The position numbers were made by a program, and so were the translations under genes. This document shows, one piece after another, positions 18,236 to 28,800 of a stretch of DNA of 64,000 nucleotides. A model generated the notes under the pieces. That model was not told where the DNA came from. It did no database searches and saw nothing but the letters and a program-made list of their open reading frames with translations. This DNA is from Desulfobacca acetoxidans DSM 11109 (lineage in GTDB: Bacteria > Desulfobacterota > Desulfobaccia > Desulfobaccales > Desulfobaccaceae): NCBI RefSeq assembly GCF_000195295.1, contig NC_015388.1, forward strand, positions 3,218,537 through 3,282,536, written 5' to 3'. Every line of letters begins with the position of its first letter. Positions within the stretch are counted from its first letter, which is position 1.

Positions 18236-20188
18236 ATGCCCAATCACCATCCCCTGTGTCCAGCCTTGGCTGCAGCCTTACCGCATATACCTTCCGGTTG
18301 CGGCGTATATCTCTTTAAAGGCGCTCGGGAAGAGGTGCTCTATGTGGGCAAAGCCGTCAATCTGAAAAATCGCCTCCAGTCCTATCTGCGTGACCAACCG
18401 GGCCTTAAGACCGCCGCCTTGTTGGAGCATATCGTCCTGGTGGATTTTTTGGTAACGGCGACTGAGCGCGAGGCCCTTATCCTCGAGCGCAACCTGATCA
18501 AGCAGCACCGCCCCCGCTACAATATCAACCTGCGAGATGATAAAAATTTTCTCTGTCTACGTCTGGATATCAGAGAAGAGGTCCCAAGATTGCGGCTAGT
18601 GCGACGTTTTGCGCCGGATGGAGCCCGCTATTTCGGCCCCTATACCTCCAGCGCAGCGGTGCGCGAGCTGCTCAAATTTATGAAAAAGGTTTTTCGCCTG
18701 CGCAGTTGCAAGGATCGGGGTATTCCTAAACGGATCCGCCCCTGTCTGAACTACCAAATGGGGCAATGTCTGGCGCCATGCTGTGGCTTGGTCTCCCTGG
18801 CCGATTATCACCAGGCGGCCCAGGAAGCCTTGTTATTCCTCCAAGGCCAGGGCAGGAAACTGCGTCAGGAGCTGACGGTAAAAATGCATCAGGCGGCTGC
18901 AGAACTGCGCTACGAAGAGGCGGCCAGTCTCCGGGACCGGCTGGCACTGCTGGAGCGCACCCTGGCTCAACAGGTGGTACAAAATCCGAGTACGAAGGAT
19001 CAAGACGTCCTCGGATTGGCTCGAGAAGAAGAAACCGTCATGGTAGTGGTTCTCCTTGTACGCCGCGGCATGGTCACCGGGAGCCTGCCCTATTTTTTCA
19101 AAAAAGTGCAGGAAGACGACGCCGATCTACTCGAGGCCTTTTTGAAACAATACTATAGTCCCGACCGTTTCGTCCCGGACGAGGTCCTCTCTCCCCTGAA
19201 TCTGGAAGATAAAGAGGTTCTAGAGGACCTCCTGAAAGAGCAAAAAGGCGCCAACGTCCGCCTGCTCTTCCCTCGGCAGGGTCCGCGGCGGCAGTTGCTG
19301 GACCTGGCTCAGGATAACGCCATGGCCGCCTTAAAACGGCAACTCAGCCTCGGCCCTCAGATTGATCCGGCGGTGGAGTTACAGGAGCGCCTTAAGTTAG
19401 GGGCGCCACCACGAAGGCTGGCCTGTTTGGACATCTCACATCTGCAGGGCAGCCAACCGGTGGGAGCCATGGTAGTTTTCTGGGATAATCAACCGGACAA
19501 ATCGGCCTATCGCCGCTTTCGCATCAGAGACGTTGTTGGCCAGGATGATCCGGCGATGCTGGCAGAGACCGTTCGCCGCCAATTTACCGCAGGCGATTCG
19601 GCCCTGCCGGACCTGCTGGTAATTGACGGCGGCCTGGGTCAGTTGTCGGTGGTGGGAAAGACCTTGGAGGATATCGGAATTGCCGATCGACTGCCGGTCA
19701 TCGGCTTAGCGAAGGCTGGCATTCTGGCTGATGGACGAGCCGTGCGGGATCGGATCTATCTGCCGGGTCGGAAAAATCCATTATTTCTGCCACCCAATTC
19801 CCCGGCCTTGTTTCTACTCATGCGCCTGAGGGACGAAGCCCACCGTTTTGCCATCAGCTTCCACCGTAAAAAGGCCCGGGAACAGGCCCTGCACTCGGTG
19901 CTGGACCAAATTCCGGGATTAGGCCCCAAACGCCGTCAACGCTTGATGCAACGTTTCCCTGACATAGCCTCCCTGCACCGGGCTCCATTAGCGGAGCTGA
20001 TCAATATGCCTAACCTGCCCCGATCAGTGGCCGAAGACCTGCACCGCCTCCTTAATAATGAGGGACACGCAACTCCTGAGCCTCAATCTGCTCCTGAGTC
20101 AGGCCAAAACGGCGTAGGCGCTGCTGATAGTCCAGAAGCGCCTGGAGGAACTCCTCTTCTCGAAAGTCCGGCCAGAGAGTCTCAGTAA
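18236..20188 (+). CDS. uvrC: UvrABC excinuclease subunit C
   Basis: Makes the two incisions in nucleotide excision repair. Domains: GIY-YIG nuclease at 20-95 (GVYLFKGAREEVLYVGKAV), a cysteine cluster at about 158-182 (LRSCKD, PCLNYQMGQCLAPCC), UVR domain at 210-240 (AELRYEEAASLRDRL), RNase H-like endonuclease at about 390-540 (LACLDISHLQGSQPVGAMV, LLVIDGGLGQL), and a helix-hairpin-helix pair near 560-600 (IPGLGPKRRQRLMQRF). The family normally ends there; this protein has about 40 extra low-complexity residues (GHATPEPQSAPESGQNG onward) that lie antisense to the 3' end of uppS. 650 residues. Confidence 0.95.
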   Translation: MPNHHPLCPALAAALPHIPSGCGVYLFKGAREEVLYVGKAVNLKNRLQSYLRDQPGLKTAALLEHIVLVDFLVTATEREALILERNLIKQHRPRYNINLRDDKNFLCLRLDIREEVPRLRLVRRFAPDGARYFGPYTSSAAVRELLKFMKKVFRLRSCKDRGIPKRIRPCLNYQMGQCLAPCCGLVSLADYHQAAQEALLFLQGQGRKLRQELTVKMHQAAAELRYEEAASLRDRLALLERTLAQQVVQNPSTKDQDVLGLAREEETVMVVVLLVRRGMVTGSLPYFFKKVQEDDADLLEAFLKQYYSPDRFVPDEVLSPLNLEDKEVLEDLLKEQKGANVRLLFPRQGPRRQLLDLAQDNAMAALKRQLSLGPQIDPAVELQERLKLGAPPRRLACLDISHLQGSQPVGAMVVFWDNQPDKSAYRRFRIRDVVGQDDPAMLAETVRRQFTAGDSALPDLLVIDGGLGQLSVVGKTLEDIGIADRLPVIGLAKAGILADGRAVRDRIYLPGRKNPLFLPPNSPALFLLMRLRDEAHRFAISFHRKKAREQALHSVLDQIPGLGPKRRQRLMQRFPDIASLHRAPLAELINMPNLPRSVAEDLHRLLNNEGHATPEPQSAPESGQNGVGAADSPEAPGGTPLLESPARESQ

Positions 20189-20822
20189 AATACAATTCGG
20201 TATAGGCAAGCTGCCAGAGGAGGAAATTGCTGATGCGATATTCTCCGCTGGTGCGGATCAGAAGATCCGGATCGGGCATGTCGCCGGTATAAAGAGATCT
20301 GGCAAATACTTCGCCGTTAATATCTGCCGGCTGCATCTCGCCCCGCCGCACCTGCTCACTCAGCCGCCGGGCCGCCTGGACGATCTCGCTACGGGCGCCA
20401 TAACTCAGGGCCAAGGTCAGCGTCATGGCCGGATGAATAGTGCTTTTGGCGGCGGTATCCAGCAGCGATCTAACCTTTGAAGGTAGTTGGGAGAGATCGC
20501 CGATAGCCCGAAAGGCGATATTCTGGGCGCGCAGCTCCGCCAGTTCCCGCTGCAGATAGTGAGTCAACAGATGCATTAAAGCCTGAACTTCCTTCGGCGG
20601 ACGCTGCCAGTTTTCCTCTGAAAAGGCATAAAGAGTCAGATAGCCTAATCCTAGATTCCGGCTGATCCGCACTATTTCCCGGACCGATTCGGCCCCCTCT
20701 TGATGGCCGCGCACACGACTAAAACCCCGTTTCTGAGCCCAACGGCCATTGCCATCCATAATAATGGCGACATGGCGGGGAAGCCGCGCCTTATCCAACT
20801 GCTGGCGAAGCTGCGATATCAT
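20052..20822 (-). CDS. uppS: Undecaprenyl diphosphate synthase
   Basis: Cis-prenyltransferase that builds the C55 lipid carrier for peptidoglycan. Conserved blocks: HVAIIMDGNGRWA near residue 15, GHQEGAESVR, LTLYAFSEENWQRP, and LIRTSGEYRISNFLLWQLAY near the C-terminus. The start is uncertain: ATG at 20822 gives MISQLRQQL and the usual length, while an in-frame GTG at 20870 adds 16 polar residues; neither has a good ribosome site. The last 137 nt overlap uvrC in the opposite direction. It follows frr on the same strand after a 208-bp gap, the classical order. Confidence 0.94.
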   Translation of the reverse strand: MISQLRQQLDKARLPRHVAIIMDGNGRWAQKRGFSRVRGHQEGAESVREIVRISRNLGLGYLTLYAFSEENWQRPPKEVQALMHLLTHYLQRELAELRAQNIAFRAIGDLSQLPSKVRSLLDTAAKSTIHPAMTLTLALSYGARSEIVQAARRLSEQVRRGEMQPADINGEVFARSLYTGDMPDPDLLIRTSGEYRISNFLLWQLAYTELYFTETLWPDFREEEFLQALLDYQQRLRRFGLTQEQIEAQELRVPHY

Positions 20823-21042
20823 AGGAGAGTTTTCAGTTTCCGGTTTTTTGTCTTTAGTTTTAGAGAGCACTGACCAAAATGCGAAAATGATATTAACGGC
20901 AAGCAGGTTGCTCGATCTTTTTTATACTACTTGCAACTGATTGTCATTCTGTCAAAAGCGGCAGCAAACAATGAAATCGGTTTATCGCTCGCACCAAAAA
21001 GCATAAATCTCCAAATCCGGGTTCATGATGGCTTCCTCATGA

Positions 21043-21062
21043 CGCAGACCTGGAGGTCTGCG
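21043..21062. repeat. 20-bp perfect palindrome between frr and uppS
   Basis: CGCAGACCT, GG, AGGTCTGCG forms a 9-bp stem 17 bp downstream of the frr stop on the minus strand. There is no T-run, so it is not a classical terminator; it may stabilise the 3' end or be a dispersed palindrome. Confidence 0.6.
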
Positions 21063-21078
21063 CTACCGATCTATAACA

Positions 21079-21636
21079 TTAAAAAGACATAATCTCCTTT
21101 TCTTTTTCGGCGGCCAAGCCGTCGGCCTTCTTAATATAATCATCGGTAGCTTTTTGTACTTCTTCCTGGGCCTTGAAGACCTCGTCTTCAGAAATCTGCT
21201 TCTCTTTTTTGAGTTCTTTCAGCAGTTCGTTGGCCTCCCGACGGAGATTGCGCAGGGCCACTTTGCTTTCTTCGGTCATTTTTTTGGTGGTTTTCACCAA
21301 CTCCTTCCGTCGCTCGGTGGTCAAGGGCGGGATCGGGATGCGAATGATCTTGCCGTCGTTGCTGGGCGTCAGGCCTAGATCAGATTTGAGCAACGCCTTT
21401 TCCAGATCGCTCATCAAGGAGGAGTCCCAGGGTTGGATGGTGAGCAGGCGGGGCTCCGGCGCCGCCAGCGAAGCTACCTGACTGATAGGCATGGTGGCGC
21501 CGTAGGCCTCCATTTTGATGCCTTCCAGGAGAGCCACGGAGGCTCTGCCAGTCCGTATACGGGAAAAATCCTGTCTTAACACCTCCAGGGCTCGGTCCAT
21601 TTTTCTCTGCATTTCTTTGATTATTTCAGCTTTCAT
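21079..21636 (-). CDS. frr: Ribosome recycling factor
   Basis: Splits post-termination ribosomes with EF-G. The 185-residue sequence has the family's features: [64 protein letters not shown] and a long C-terminal helix ([20 protein letters not shown]). Its start overlaps the end of pyrH by 11 nt, indicating translational coupling in the rpsB-tsf-pyrH-frr operon. Confidence 0.97.
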   Translation of the reverse strand: MKAEIIKEMQRKMDRALEVLRQDFSRIRTGRASVALLEGIKMEAYGATMPISQVASLAAPEPRLLTIQPWDSSLMSDLEKALLKSDLGLTPSNDGKIIRIPIPPLTTERRKELVKTTKKMTEESKVALRNLRREANELLKELKKEKQISEDEVFKAQEEVQKATDDYIKKADGLAAEKEKEIMSF

Positions 21637-22363
21637 GAATGCTCCCTTCCACCACGGTACCGATTTTCTCGCCCTGGACTAGTCGTTTCATATTCCCAGG
21701 CTCCATGAGCTTGAAGACAATAATGGGCAGATGCTGCTCCAGCGCCATGGTGACCGCCGTGGTGTCCATGACCTTAAGGCCGCGTTGGACGACGTCCAGA
21801 TACTCCAGACGCTCATATTTTTCTGCCTCAGGATCCATTAAAGGATCACGGTCATATACTCCATCCACTTTGGTGCCTTTGAGCAATGCCTGAGCGCCGA
21901 TTTCGGTGGCCCGCAGGGCCGCAGCAGTATCAGTAGTAAAGAAGGGGTTGCCGGTGCCGGCCGCAAAGATGGCTACCCGCCCTTTCTCCATGTGCCGGAT
22001 AGCCCGGCGGCGGATATAAGGTTCAGCTACCTGACGCATAGAAATAGCCGACATAACTCGAGCCGGCACCCCTTCTTTCTCTAAGGCGTCCTGCAAGGCC
22101 AGGGAGTTGATGACAGTGGCCAACATGCCCATATAATCGGCCTGGGCCCGATCCATCTCCTGGGCGCTGGCTGCTACCCCTCGGAAGATATTGCCGCCGC
22201 CGATGACCACGCCGATCTGAATCTGCAGTTCCCAGACATCCTTGATTTCCCGAGCCACGGCGCGCACGGTTTTCGGACAGAGACCGAACTTCTGCTCTCC
22301 AGCCATGGCCTCGCCACTCAGCTTCAGGAGGATGCGTTGATACTTTAGTGATCCCGATTCCAC
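21626..22363 (-). CDS. pyrH: UMP kinase
   Basis: Phosphorylates UMP to UDP with ATP; hexameric amino-acid-kinase-fold enzyme. [12 protein letters not shown] opens the protein, [12 protein letters not shown] is the phosphate loop, and [45 protein letters not shown] and [17 protein letters not shown] are family blocks. 245 residues. The start may be the first ATG at 22363 ([17 protein letters not shown]). It lies 19 nt after tsf and overlaps frr. Confidence 0.96.
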   Translation of the reverse strand: MESGSLKYQRILLKLSGEAMAGEQKFGLCPKTVRAVAREIKDVWELQIQIGVVIGGGNIFRGVAASAQEMDRAQADYMGMLATVINSLALQDALEKEGVPARVMSAISMRQVAEPYIRRRAIRHMEKGRVAIFAAGTGNPFFTTDTAAALRATEIGAQALLKGTKVDGVYDRDPLMDPEAEKYERLEYLDVVQRGLKVMDTTAVTMALEQHLPIIVFKLMEPGNMKRLVQGEKIGTVVEGSIHES

Positions 22364-22382
22364 GTCCGATGCCCAGCCGTTT

Positions 22383-22979
22383 TTAAGCGGCTCCTAATTG
22401 ATAGCGGATAAAACGCCGGATAATCACGTTTTCGCCGGTCTTGGCCCGCATTTCATTGAGATAATCTTGTACTTGGATGTCCGGATTCTTCACATAGGGC
22501 TGTTCGAGCAGGCAGGTTTCGGAATAAAATTTATTGAGACGGCCTTCCACCATTTTTTCGAGGATATTCTCCGGCTTGCCGGATTCCCGGGCCTGAGCCA
22601 GGAGAATGGCCTTCTCTTTTGCTATAACCTCCGCGTCAAGATCTTCCCGACCGATCGCCAAAGGATTGGCAGCGGCAACCTGCATAGCCAGATTCTTGGC
22701 AAATTCATTGAATTCCGGAGTCTTGGCGACAAAGTCGGTCTCGCAGTTCACTTCCAACATCACCCCCAACTTGCCCCCGGTGTGGATATATGCCTGGACA
22801 ACACCTTCACTGGCCACCCGATCTGCTCGCTTGCGAGCCACGGCCAGACCTTTTTCCCGCAGATAGACGATGGCTTTTTCCAGATCGCCATTGGTCTCTT
22901 TCAACGCTTTTTTGCAATCCATCATACCGGCGTTGGTTTTGTCGCGCAGTTCCTTTACTTTTGCTGCAGATATTTCCAA
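22383..22979 (-). CDS. tsf: Elongation factor Ts, short form
   Basis: Guanine nucleotide exchange factor for EF-Tu. [19 protein letters not shown] is the conserved N-terminal domain; [13 protein letters not shown] is the EF-Tu contact motif (T-D-F-V). I place the start at TTG 22979 because GAGGAGG lies 8 nt upstream and the protein then starts at the normal position ([11 protein letters not shown]); a longer frame reaches 23027 without a better site. About 198 residues, the short type lacking the second dimerisation segment of E. coli EF-Ts. Follows rpsB by 83 nt. Confidence 0.94.
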   Translation of the reverse strand: MEISAAKVKELRDKTNAGMMDCKKALKETNGDLEKAIVYLREKGLAVARKRADRVASEGVVQAYIHTGGKLGVMLEVNCETDFVAKTPEFNEFAKNLAMQVAAANPLAIGREDLDAEVIAKEKAILLAQARESGKPENILEKMVEGRLNKFYSETCLLEQPYVKNPDIQVQDYLNEMRAKTGENVIIRRFIRYQLGAA

Positions 22980-23062
22980 AACACTTTCCTCCTCTAATAC
23001 TTCCAGGCCAGGCGCGGGTCTTTCCATAATCCCGATGCGACCCTTTAGCTTAATGCAACGCC

Positions 23063-23908
23063 CTAAGCCGTATATTCTTCCTCAGCAGACTCAGGTTCTT
23101 CGGCAGCAAGTTCACCTGGCAACTCCAACTCCTCGGCGGCAACCGCAACCGCCACCCGCTCCGGCTCTTCCTCGGCCGCCATTGCTGCCGCCTCTTTATC
23201 ACTTTCGGCCTGCAGACGCTCGGCTCGTAGTTTTTGACCTTCAAGACAGGCATTGGCGATTCGGGAAGTGATCAAGCGGATAGCGCGGATGGCGTCGTCG
23301 TTGCCGGGAATGACATAGTCAATCTCTGTAGGATCACAGTTGCTGTCGACAATGGCAACCACCGGAATCTGCATTTTACGGGCTTCCTGAACGGCGATAT
23401 TTTCTTTGTGAGGATCAACCACAAAAACAGCATCAGGCAACCCGTTCATATTTTTAATACCGCCCAGAGACTTATCCAACTTGGCGGCCTTTTTTTCCAT
23501 GGTTAAGATTTCTTTCTTGGGAAATCGCTTAATGCTGCCATCTTCCTTCATCTGCTCGAAATTTTTGAGGCGGTCGATGGACTTTTTAATGGTCTGAAAG
23601 TTGGTGAGCATCCCACCCAACCAACGATGGTTGACGAAAAACATGCCGCAGCGGTTGGCCTCCTCAAAAATGGCGTCCTGCGCCTGTTTTTTAGTCCCGA
23701 CAAACAACATCTTGCCGCCGCTGGCAACCCTTTCGGTAACGAAGTCAAAGGCAACTTTGAAGAGCTGGACGGTTTTTTGCAGGTCGATAATATAGATGCC
23801 GTTGCGCGCCCCGAAAATATAGGGCTTCATCTTGGGGTTCCAACGTCGGGTCTGATGCCCGAAATGGACGCCCGCTTCCAATAATTCCTTCATAGTAACT
23901 GAAGACAT
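23063..23908 (-). CDS. rpsB: 30S ribosomal protein S2
   Basis: [20 protein letters not shown] is the universal S2 N-terminus, followed by [31 protein letters not shown] and [19 protein letters not shown]. The start is ATG 23908, with AAGGAG 8 nt upstream; an open extension to 23974 is not conserved. The C-terminus has a 45-residue Glu/Ala-rich tail ([19 protein letters not shown]) beyond the S2 core. First gene of the rpsB-tsf-pyrH-frr-uppS run. The 452-bp region 23909-24360 contains its promoter, which I could not pin down, and the divergent promoter at 24099. Confidence 0.96.
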   Translation of the reverse strand: MSSVTMKELLEAGVHFGHQTRRWNPKMKPYIFGARNGIYIIDLQKTVQLFKVAFDFVTERVASGGKMLFVGTKKQAQDAIFEEANRCGMFFVNHRWLGGMLTNFQTIKKSIDRLKNFEQMKEDGSIKRFPKKEILTMEKKAAKLDKSLGGIKNMNGLPDAVFVVDPHKENIAVQEARKMQIPVVAIVDSNCDPTEIDYVIPGNDDAIRAIRLITSRIANACLEGQKLRAERLQAESDKEAAAMAAEEEPERVAVAVAAEELELPGELAAEEPESAEEEYTA

Positions 23909-24098
23909 GCTAAACTCCTTTGCTAGTTTGTCCGCCGCCCCGGCTGCCACCGGAATCACCTGCCAGGCAAGCACTAGCCCGGCCTACCAGGACGTGAGTA
24001 TTTAAACAAATATTTTTATCATACAATTAAGAATATTGGCAATAAAAAATTCTCTTCGGTCATTTAGGAGCATATTTATCGGAAACAGCCTCTGGTCC

Positions 24099-24126
24099 TT
24101 GACAATTGTGCCTGAACCGGCATAAT
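24099..24126 (+). promoter_or_regulatory. Probable sigma70 promoter for the chagasin-like gene
   Basis: TTGACA at 24099-24104, 16-nt spacer, CATAAT at 24121-24126. It points right and would give a leader of about 230 nt before the next gene. That leader contains CATTACCCGCGGGTCACCC (24222 onward), which resembles text at 61450. Confidence 0.5.
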
Positions 24127-24360
24127 TTGAGACAGTTGCAAAAAACCATGGAGCGGGAGGGGCATGTCTGATAAGGGCCAGGTCACCCATGCCCCGACAG
24201 TCGGGAGATATTCACGGTAATTGCCATTACCCGCGGGTCACCCTTGAACAATGAAAATTATTGCTGGCCGGAGATTGGCTAACCGGGAATTGGTAGCTTG
24301 CAGAGAAAGTATCCACTGTCGAGTGGTCAGGTCAAAGAACGGCCTTTTGAGGTTAAATTT

Positions 24361-24810
24361 ATGGCGTCCAGTTTCTACGTCCTCATCATCATCATTACTA
24401 TTCTATCTTGCTGGAGTTCATCGGTTCATGCCGACAAACCCAGGCCCCGTTTACTAGACGGCGAACTTATTGAGGAAGGCCAACCATCCTCGGAACCGGA
24501 GGCGGCTAAATCACCCCAACCGACTCAGACAAGCCAGACGGTTATCCTGTTGAAAGAGTTCTGCGTCACCCTGCCATCCAACCCCTCGACCGGCTACGGT
24601 TGGAAAATTGCCTCTTATGATAAGGATTTTCTGCAATTGAAGAGCCATCGGTACCAGAAACCGGACAAGGTTCTTCCAGGCGCTCCGGGGAGAGAGATGT
24701 TTGAGTTCCTACCCCTCAAAACCGGTTCTACCACTATCATCCTCCATTACCAGCGCCCCTTTGAAAAGCAGATCGCCCAGGAACTACACCACCGGATCAT
24801 AATCCGCTAA
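24361..24810 (+). CDS. Exported chagasin-type (I42) cysteine protease inhibitor-like protein
   Basis: A signal sequence or lipoprotein leader (MASSFYVLIIIITILSCWSS) is followed by a polar linker and one chagasin-like domain. The inhibitor loops are recognisable: LPSNPSTGYGWKI (N-P-T-T-G-Y-x-W loop), GAPGREMFEFLPLKTGST (G-x-x-G loop) and Y-Q-R-P-F-E (R-P-W/F loop). 149 residues. ATG 24361 has TTGAGG about 8 nt upstream; an in-frame extension to 24298 would place residues before the signal. The family blocks papain-like cysteine proteases; the target here is unknown. Confidence 0.8.
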   Translation: MASSFYVLIIIITILSCWSSSVHADKPRPRLLDGELIEEGQPSSEPEAAKSPQPTQTSQTVILLKEFCVTLPSNPSTGYGWKIASYDKDFLQLKSHRYQKPDKVLPGAPGREMFEFLPLKTGSTTIILHYQRPFEKQIAQELHHRIIIR

Positions 24811-24849
24811 TAACGGCTGAGAGACCTGGAGATTCTCTTAAACAGGGTA

Positions 24850-25287
24850 CTAATCGTTAAAATCTTTCAATTTTTCCCGCAAAGAAAAGCTTCTCCGCTC
24901 CTGGGATGATTCGTTTTCCGGGTATTGGTCCGTCTCCTCCACCTTCTTCTCGGGCATCTTCTCCTCACTGATAAATTTTACACTATGCAGGAACACAAAG
25001 CAGGTCTTGTTGTCCCATCCACCATACGAGGCGTTGTAAACCGTGAGCATACTTTCATTTTGATTACAGTCCCTTAAATAATCGCTGGTGCGGCGGAATT
25101 TATATTTTGGACTGTTCATACTTGCAAACCCTTCAAAGTCATCTGCCTCACCCTCCTGGCCGATATATTTCGAGTGAATATTGATCGTTCCGACCATATG
25201 GGTACCATCTAGAAATTCGATTCTCACCTTTATCGGCAGATTGCTATAGTCCACACGTCCGCCTGGACGATAAATCTTGACGCTCAA
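24850..25287 (-). CDS. Conserved hypothetical protein with a small beta-barrel-like N-terminus
   Basis: A 145-residue soluble protein. The first 50 residues (YSNLPIKVRIEFLDGTHMVG, TINIHSKYIG) alternate hydrophobic and polar residues like a small Sm/PilZ-type barrel; VYNASYGG and FVFLHSVKFIS follow, then a charged tail. It may belong to DUF6812, but I am not certain. The TTG start at 25287 has AGGAGG 7 nt upstream, a strong reason to accept that codon. Convergent with the chagasin-like gene. Confidence 0.6.
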   Translation of the reverse strand: MSVKIYRPGGRVDYSNLPIKVRIEFLDGTHMVGTINIHSKYIGQEGEADDFEGFASMNSPKYKFRRTSDYLRDCNQNESMLTVYNASYGGWDNKTCFVFLHSVKFISEEKMPEKKVEETDQYPENESSQERRSFSLREKLKDFND

Positions 25288-25599
25288 GGTTATGCCTCCT
25301 AATTAAACCCTATTATTTTTAAATCACCCTCAAACTATGAAAATCATTAACTGATAGCCTAGGCTTGCTAGCCGGCGCCAGGGTTGCTTTCTGACCGACT
25401 GGAAACTCCCGGCGCCAGCTAAAAAACTTATCGGCATTTTTTCCGCAAATAAAAATGTATAATGCCTAATAATACCGGCAAGGAAATTGCCGAGAGACCT
25501 CTTGTTTCCAAGCTCCCGCCGGATGATAGAGATTTACCTCCAACTCTGTTTGGAAAACCTGTAACATCGTTTCCGGTTTCTGTTTTCTGGCAAATACAT

Positions 25600-25755
25600 C
25601 TAGCCCGGATAATTCACCAAAATCCCATATACCCGGTGGCACAGGCTTTCCAGCCTGTGCAAAAAAACAGTCTGTATTTCAGGTAAGCCTGTTAATCCAT
25701 GGCATTAAAATGAGTTAGCTATCTTTTTCAAAATATCATGAATAAACCCGACTAG
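25600..25755. mobile_element. 156-bp MITE, copy 1
   Basis: Same length and nearly the same sequence as 50320-50475 in the reverse orientation. Ends are imperfect inverted repeats: CTAGCCCGGATAATTCA on one side and, in the other copy, CTAGCCCGCTTTATTCA. The middle holds the palindrome GCACAGGCTTTCCAGCCTGTGC. No coding capacity. It fills part of the 597-bp intergenic region 25288-25884, in which I see no gene. Confidence 0.85.
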
Positions 25756-25819
25756 TAGAATTAAATTGTTATGGTCATAATGGGTTGCAGGACAGTCCGA
25801 CATTGGCATTAAGGACAAA

Positions 25820-25865
25820 AAAAGACAGGCACCCCTGGTTGATAGGTAGCGTCTGCCTTTTTTTA
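25820..25865 (-). terminator. Probable terminator at the end of the signalling cluster
   Basis: On the minus strand an imperfect stem (AGGCA ... ACC pairing with GGT.GCCT) is followed by GTCTTTTTTT, 20 bp beyond the stop of the large exported protein. A T-run on the other strand suggests it could also act the other way. Confidence 0.45.
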
Positions 25866-25884
25866 AGCTCTGATGATATCGAGA

Positions 25885-28800
25885 TTAATAGTGGTTCAGG
25901 GCAATTCTCTGGATCCGGCTATCGGCTGGGAATCTTGCCGCTCGTGAGGTATCCGGACTAGAGACTTTGGCTAACCGGCCGGCCTCATCATAGCTGTATC
26001 GGGCCAGACAGGCCGGTTGGGCCTGATCACCGGGTTGCATTAGAAGAGCACGGGCAATCAGGGCCTGACCGTCTAGTCCAAAGGTATAATCAAATATGAT
26101 CTTCTGGTTGCCCCACGAAATCGTTTTCACCAGCGGGTGTTCCGGCAGGGTTAGCTGTCCGTTAAATCTGCCGGCCCGGTCGAAGGGAATCTGCGTCTCA
26201 TCCTGGAGTTCCAACCGGAAGGTGGCGTTATTCATCAGGGCCAAGAGTCGATATCTGCCCTCAGGTCGGGAGGGGTAATAGCCCACTCTGCCTAGGGCAT
26301 CATTAAAGGTAAAGACGTCGCTGTCGCCGGTGTGCCGGTCGGTGATGCGCAGCCGCCGAGGCAGATACAGGCTGGCTATTTCCACTTTGTCCGCACCTTC
26401 CGGCTTTAAATCATAGGCTGCGTAATTTAGCAGGTCCTTAGTATTACGCACATAATCCAGGTGGAAGCGATGCTCTCGAGAGAAGATCATATCGGTGAGA
26501 AAGCCGGCCTGATCAAACCAAAATTCGTTCCCTAATTTATCCGCCAGCCGGTAGGAAGTATCGGTCATGAGAAAGAGGCCGACTATCTGACTATCTGCCA
26601 GTTTATCAGGGACATAACCTGCTATGGCATAGCGTGTATCGGAAAAGGTGAGAATTTCCTGATCGCCGGAGACTAGATTTACCAATGCCATTTTTTCAGG
26701 GAGTTTGAGATTCTTAAAGTTGGTTTTGGTTTCACCGACGGGTTTGAGACGATAAGGTATGAGGAGATGCCAGCCATTGCCGAATTCTCCGGAGTCCTGC
26801 TTTTGCGGATTGAAGTATCGGACCAGTTCTAAACCCGGCTGATTGCCCTGGCGGAAGGCGAGATCGGTCTGATAGCGGAAACCCCGGCAATCACGGCCGC
26901 TGGTAAGGGAATGCTGGGGAACCGAGGTATAGGATTTCTTATCCACGGCAAAAGAAACCGGTTGGGCCGGGAAGTCGGTCCCGGTAAGGGAGGACCGGGT
27001 GGAAATCGTAGTTTCGCCACCCCCTGAAGTCTGTGTCGCTACTGCCCGCTGAATAGCCTGGACTGCTTGGGGATCGTAGACATAATTTCCCTGGGATTTA
27101 AGATCGACACCGCCTTCCAGATAGAGCCCTGCAAAATGTTGGGAGCCTTTGACCAGGGCATCGACAGTACCGGGCGAATCTTCCGTCATAACCAGATCTT
27201 TATTGGCCATGAGAAACCAGAAGAGCGGAACGCCCTGTTCCTTTAAGTACTTGGCCAGACTCACCATCTTGGCATACTCAAACAGCTCCTGGTAGACCGG
27301 GTAGGCGGCAGCAATCTGTTGGTATTGCTCGGTGAAGAATTTGGCAAAAGCCTCATCGGCGGGTTCGGCTTTGGCGCTCTTATCCTGAAAGCGATATTCG
27401 GTCTTCAGGGTCATGCGGCCATCGGCGAAGAGGAGCAGACCGTCTCCTTGGGTGAATTTCATCTCTTCCGGGACGAACCAGAACCGGCGGCTGGCTCCGA
27501 GATAACGCAGGCCGTGACTGGCAGTGAGGGCGTCCACATCCTTGAAGTTGGGCAGGTTGGGTTTTTCGGTGCCGACAGCCCACTTTTTCATGGTGTAATC
27601 GGCTTCCCGCATCACCCGGCCCAGGTCGTTGTTGATGACGTTACCGATGTAGCGCACCAGTTGTTTTTCTTCCCCTGGGGCTATGGGATCGATAGAAATG
27701 CCAGGGTCCTGATTGGTAAAGTAGACCGACCAAAGGGCAGTGATAAATTTACGGAAGGCCTCAGGGGCAAGTTGGGCGTTGGCACCGTCCACGACGAGGG
27801 AGAAGTTGCCTTGAGACAGGTTAACCCTAGCATCGCCAGCACCCTGAACCTTCGCCGCTCCGCGCAGCATGACGCCGCCGACGTTATGGGAAAAATTCTG
27901 CGGGGGTAGATTAGGATGGAAATCTACTTTGGGAATGGGACCGCTGAGGGAGGAGGGAGAAATGGGGAGGTCAGAGATGGCCTTGTCAGACATCGAAAAT
28001 TTGCGGTTTAAGGAACAACCAATATTATGTGGTGGATCAGGGACTCCAATATTTCCCTGTTGAGAATATCCGGGCATTTGCCATCCTTCCAAAGGGACTT
28101 TCCAGGATAGGACAGGCTCTTGTGGTTTGGAACGTATTACCAGTTCCTTCAGAGCAGTGATGTCACCGTCTTTGAGGGTTGAGATTAAGGCCTTGATTTC
28201 AATACCACCGTCGATTTCCATAACCACGGATTGCTTCCCAAAATTCACCTTCTCTTCCCGTTTCAGGAGGTCATAGTCTTCCGGGGTTATAACCGCGTCT
28301 GGGGAATATTGCGAAAGCCAGAAGCTTACATCAGGTTTTTGGGCAAGGGAGCGAACCCCCTCTGCCAAACCTACAAGATCAAAAAGGACCTTCAATTTCC
28401 CTACCTCAGGGTGTGAGGCAGCGATATCCTGGAAGTTTTGGGTTAGCAAATCGGCGAAACGTTCACCGACGGCGTCATGAAACCCGGTGATATCTTCAAC
28501 TTTTTTCCCATTGACAGAAGCGCTCATCACTTGAGGGACAACACCGATCAGGATATCTTTAATGACAAATACCCCCTCTCTTTTGGCCAGAGAGGAATTC
28601 AGGGGGTGGAACCAGAAGCGGGTGGAGACATTCTCGTCAACTCCTCGCTGACGGGCATCGTCCACAGACATATCGAAATATGACTTTGCTCCCCAGATAT
28701 CGCTGGAAATAAGCCCCAGCCCCAATTTTTTTAAGACTAGGTCGGCTTCCAGGAGTTCCTTGCCAAACTTTGTATTGGCCAACTTACCTTCAAACCTTAC

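Noticed and set aside
25462..25686. 74-codon plus-strand frame
   Set aside because: Its second half is inside the 156-bp MITE; no ribosome site and no resemblance to a protein.
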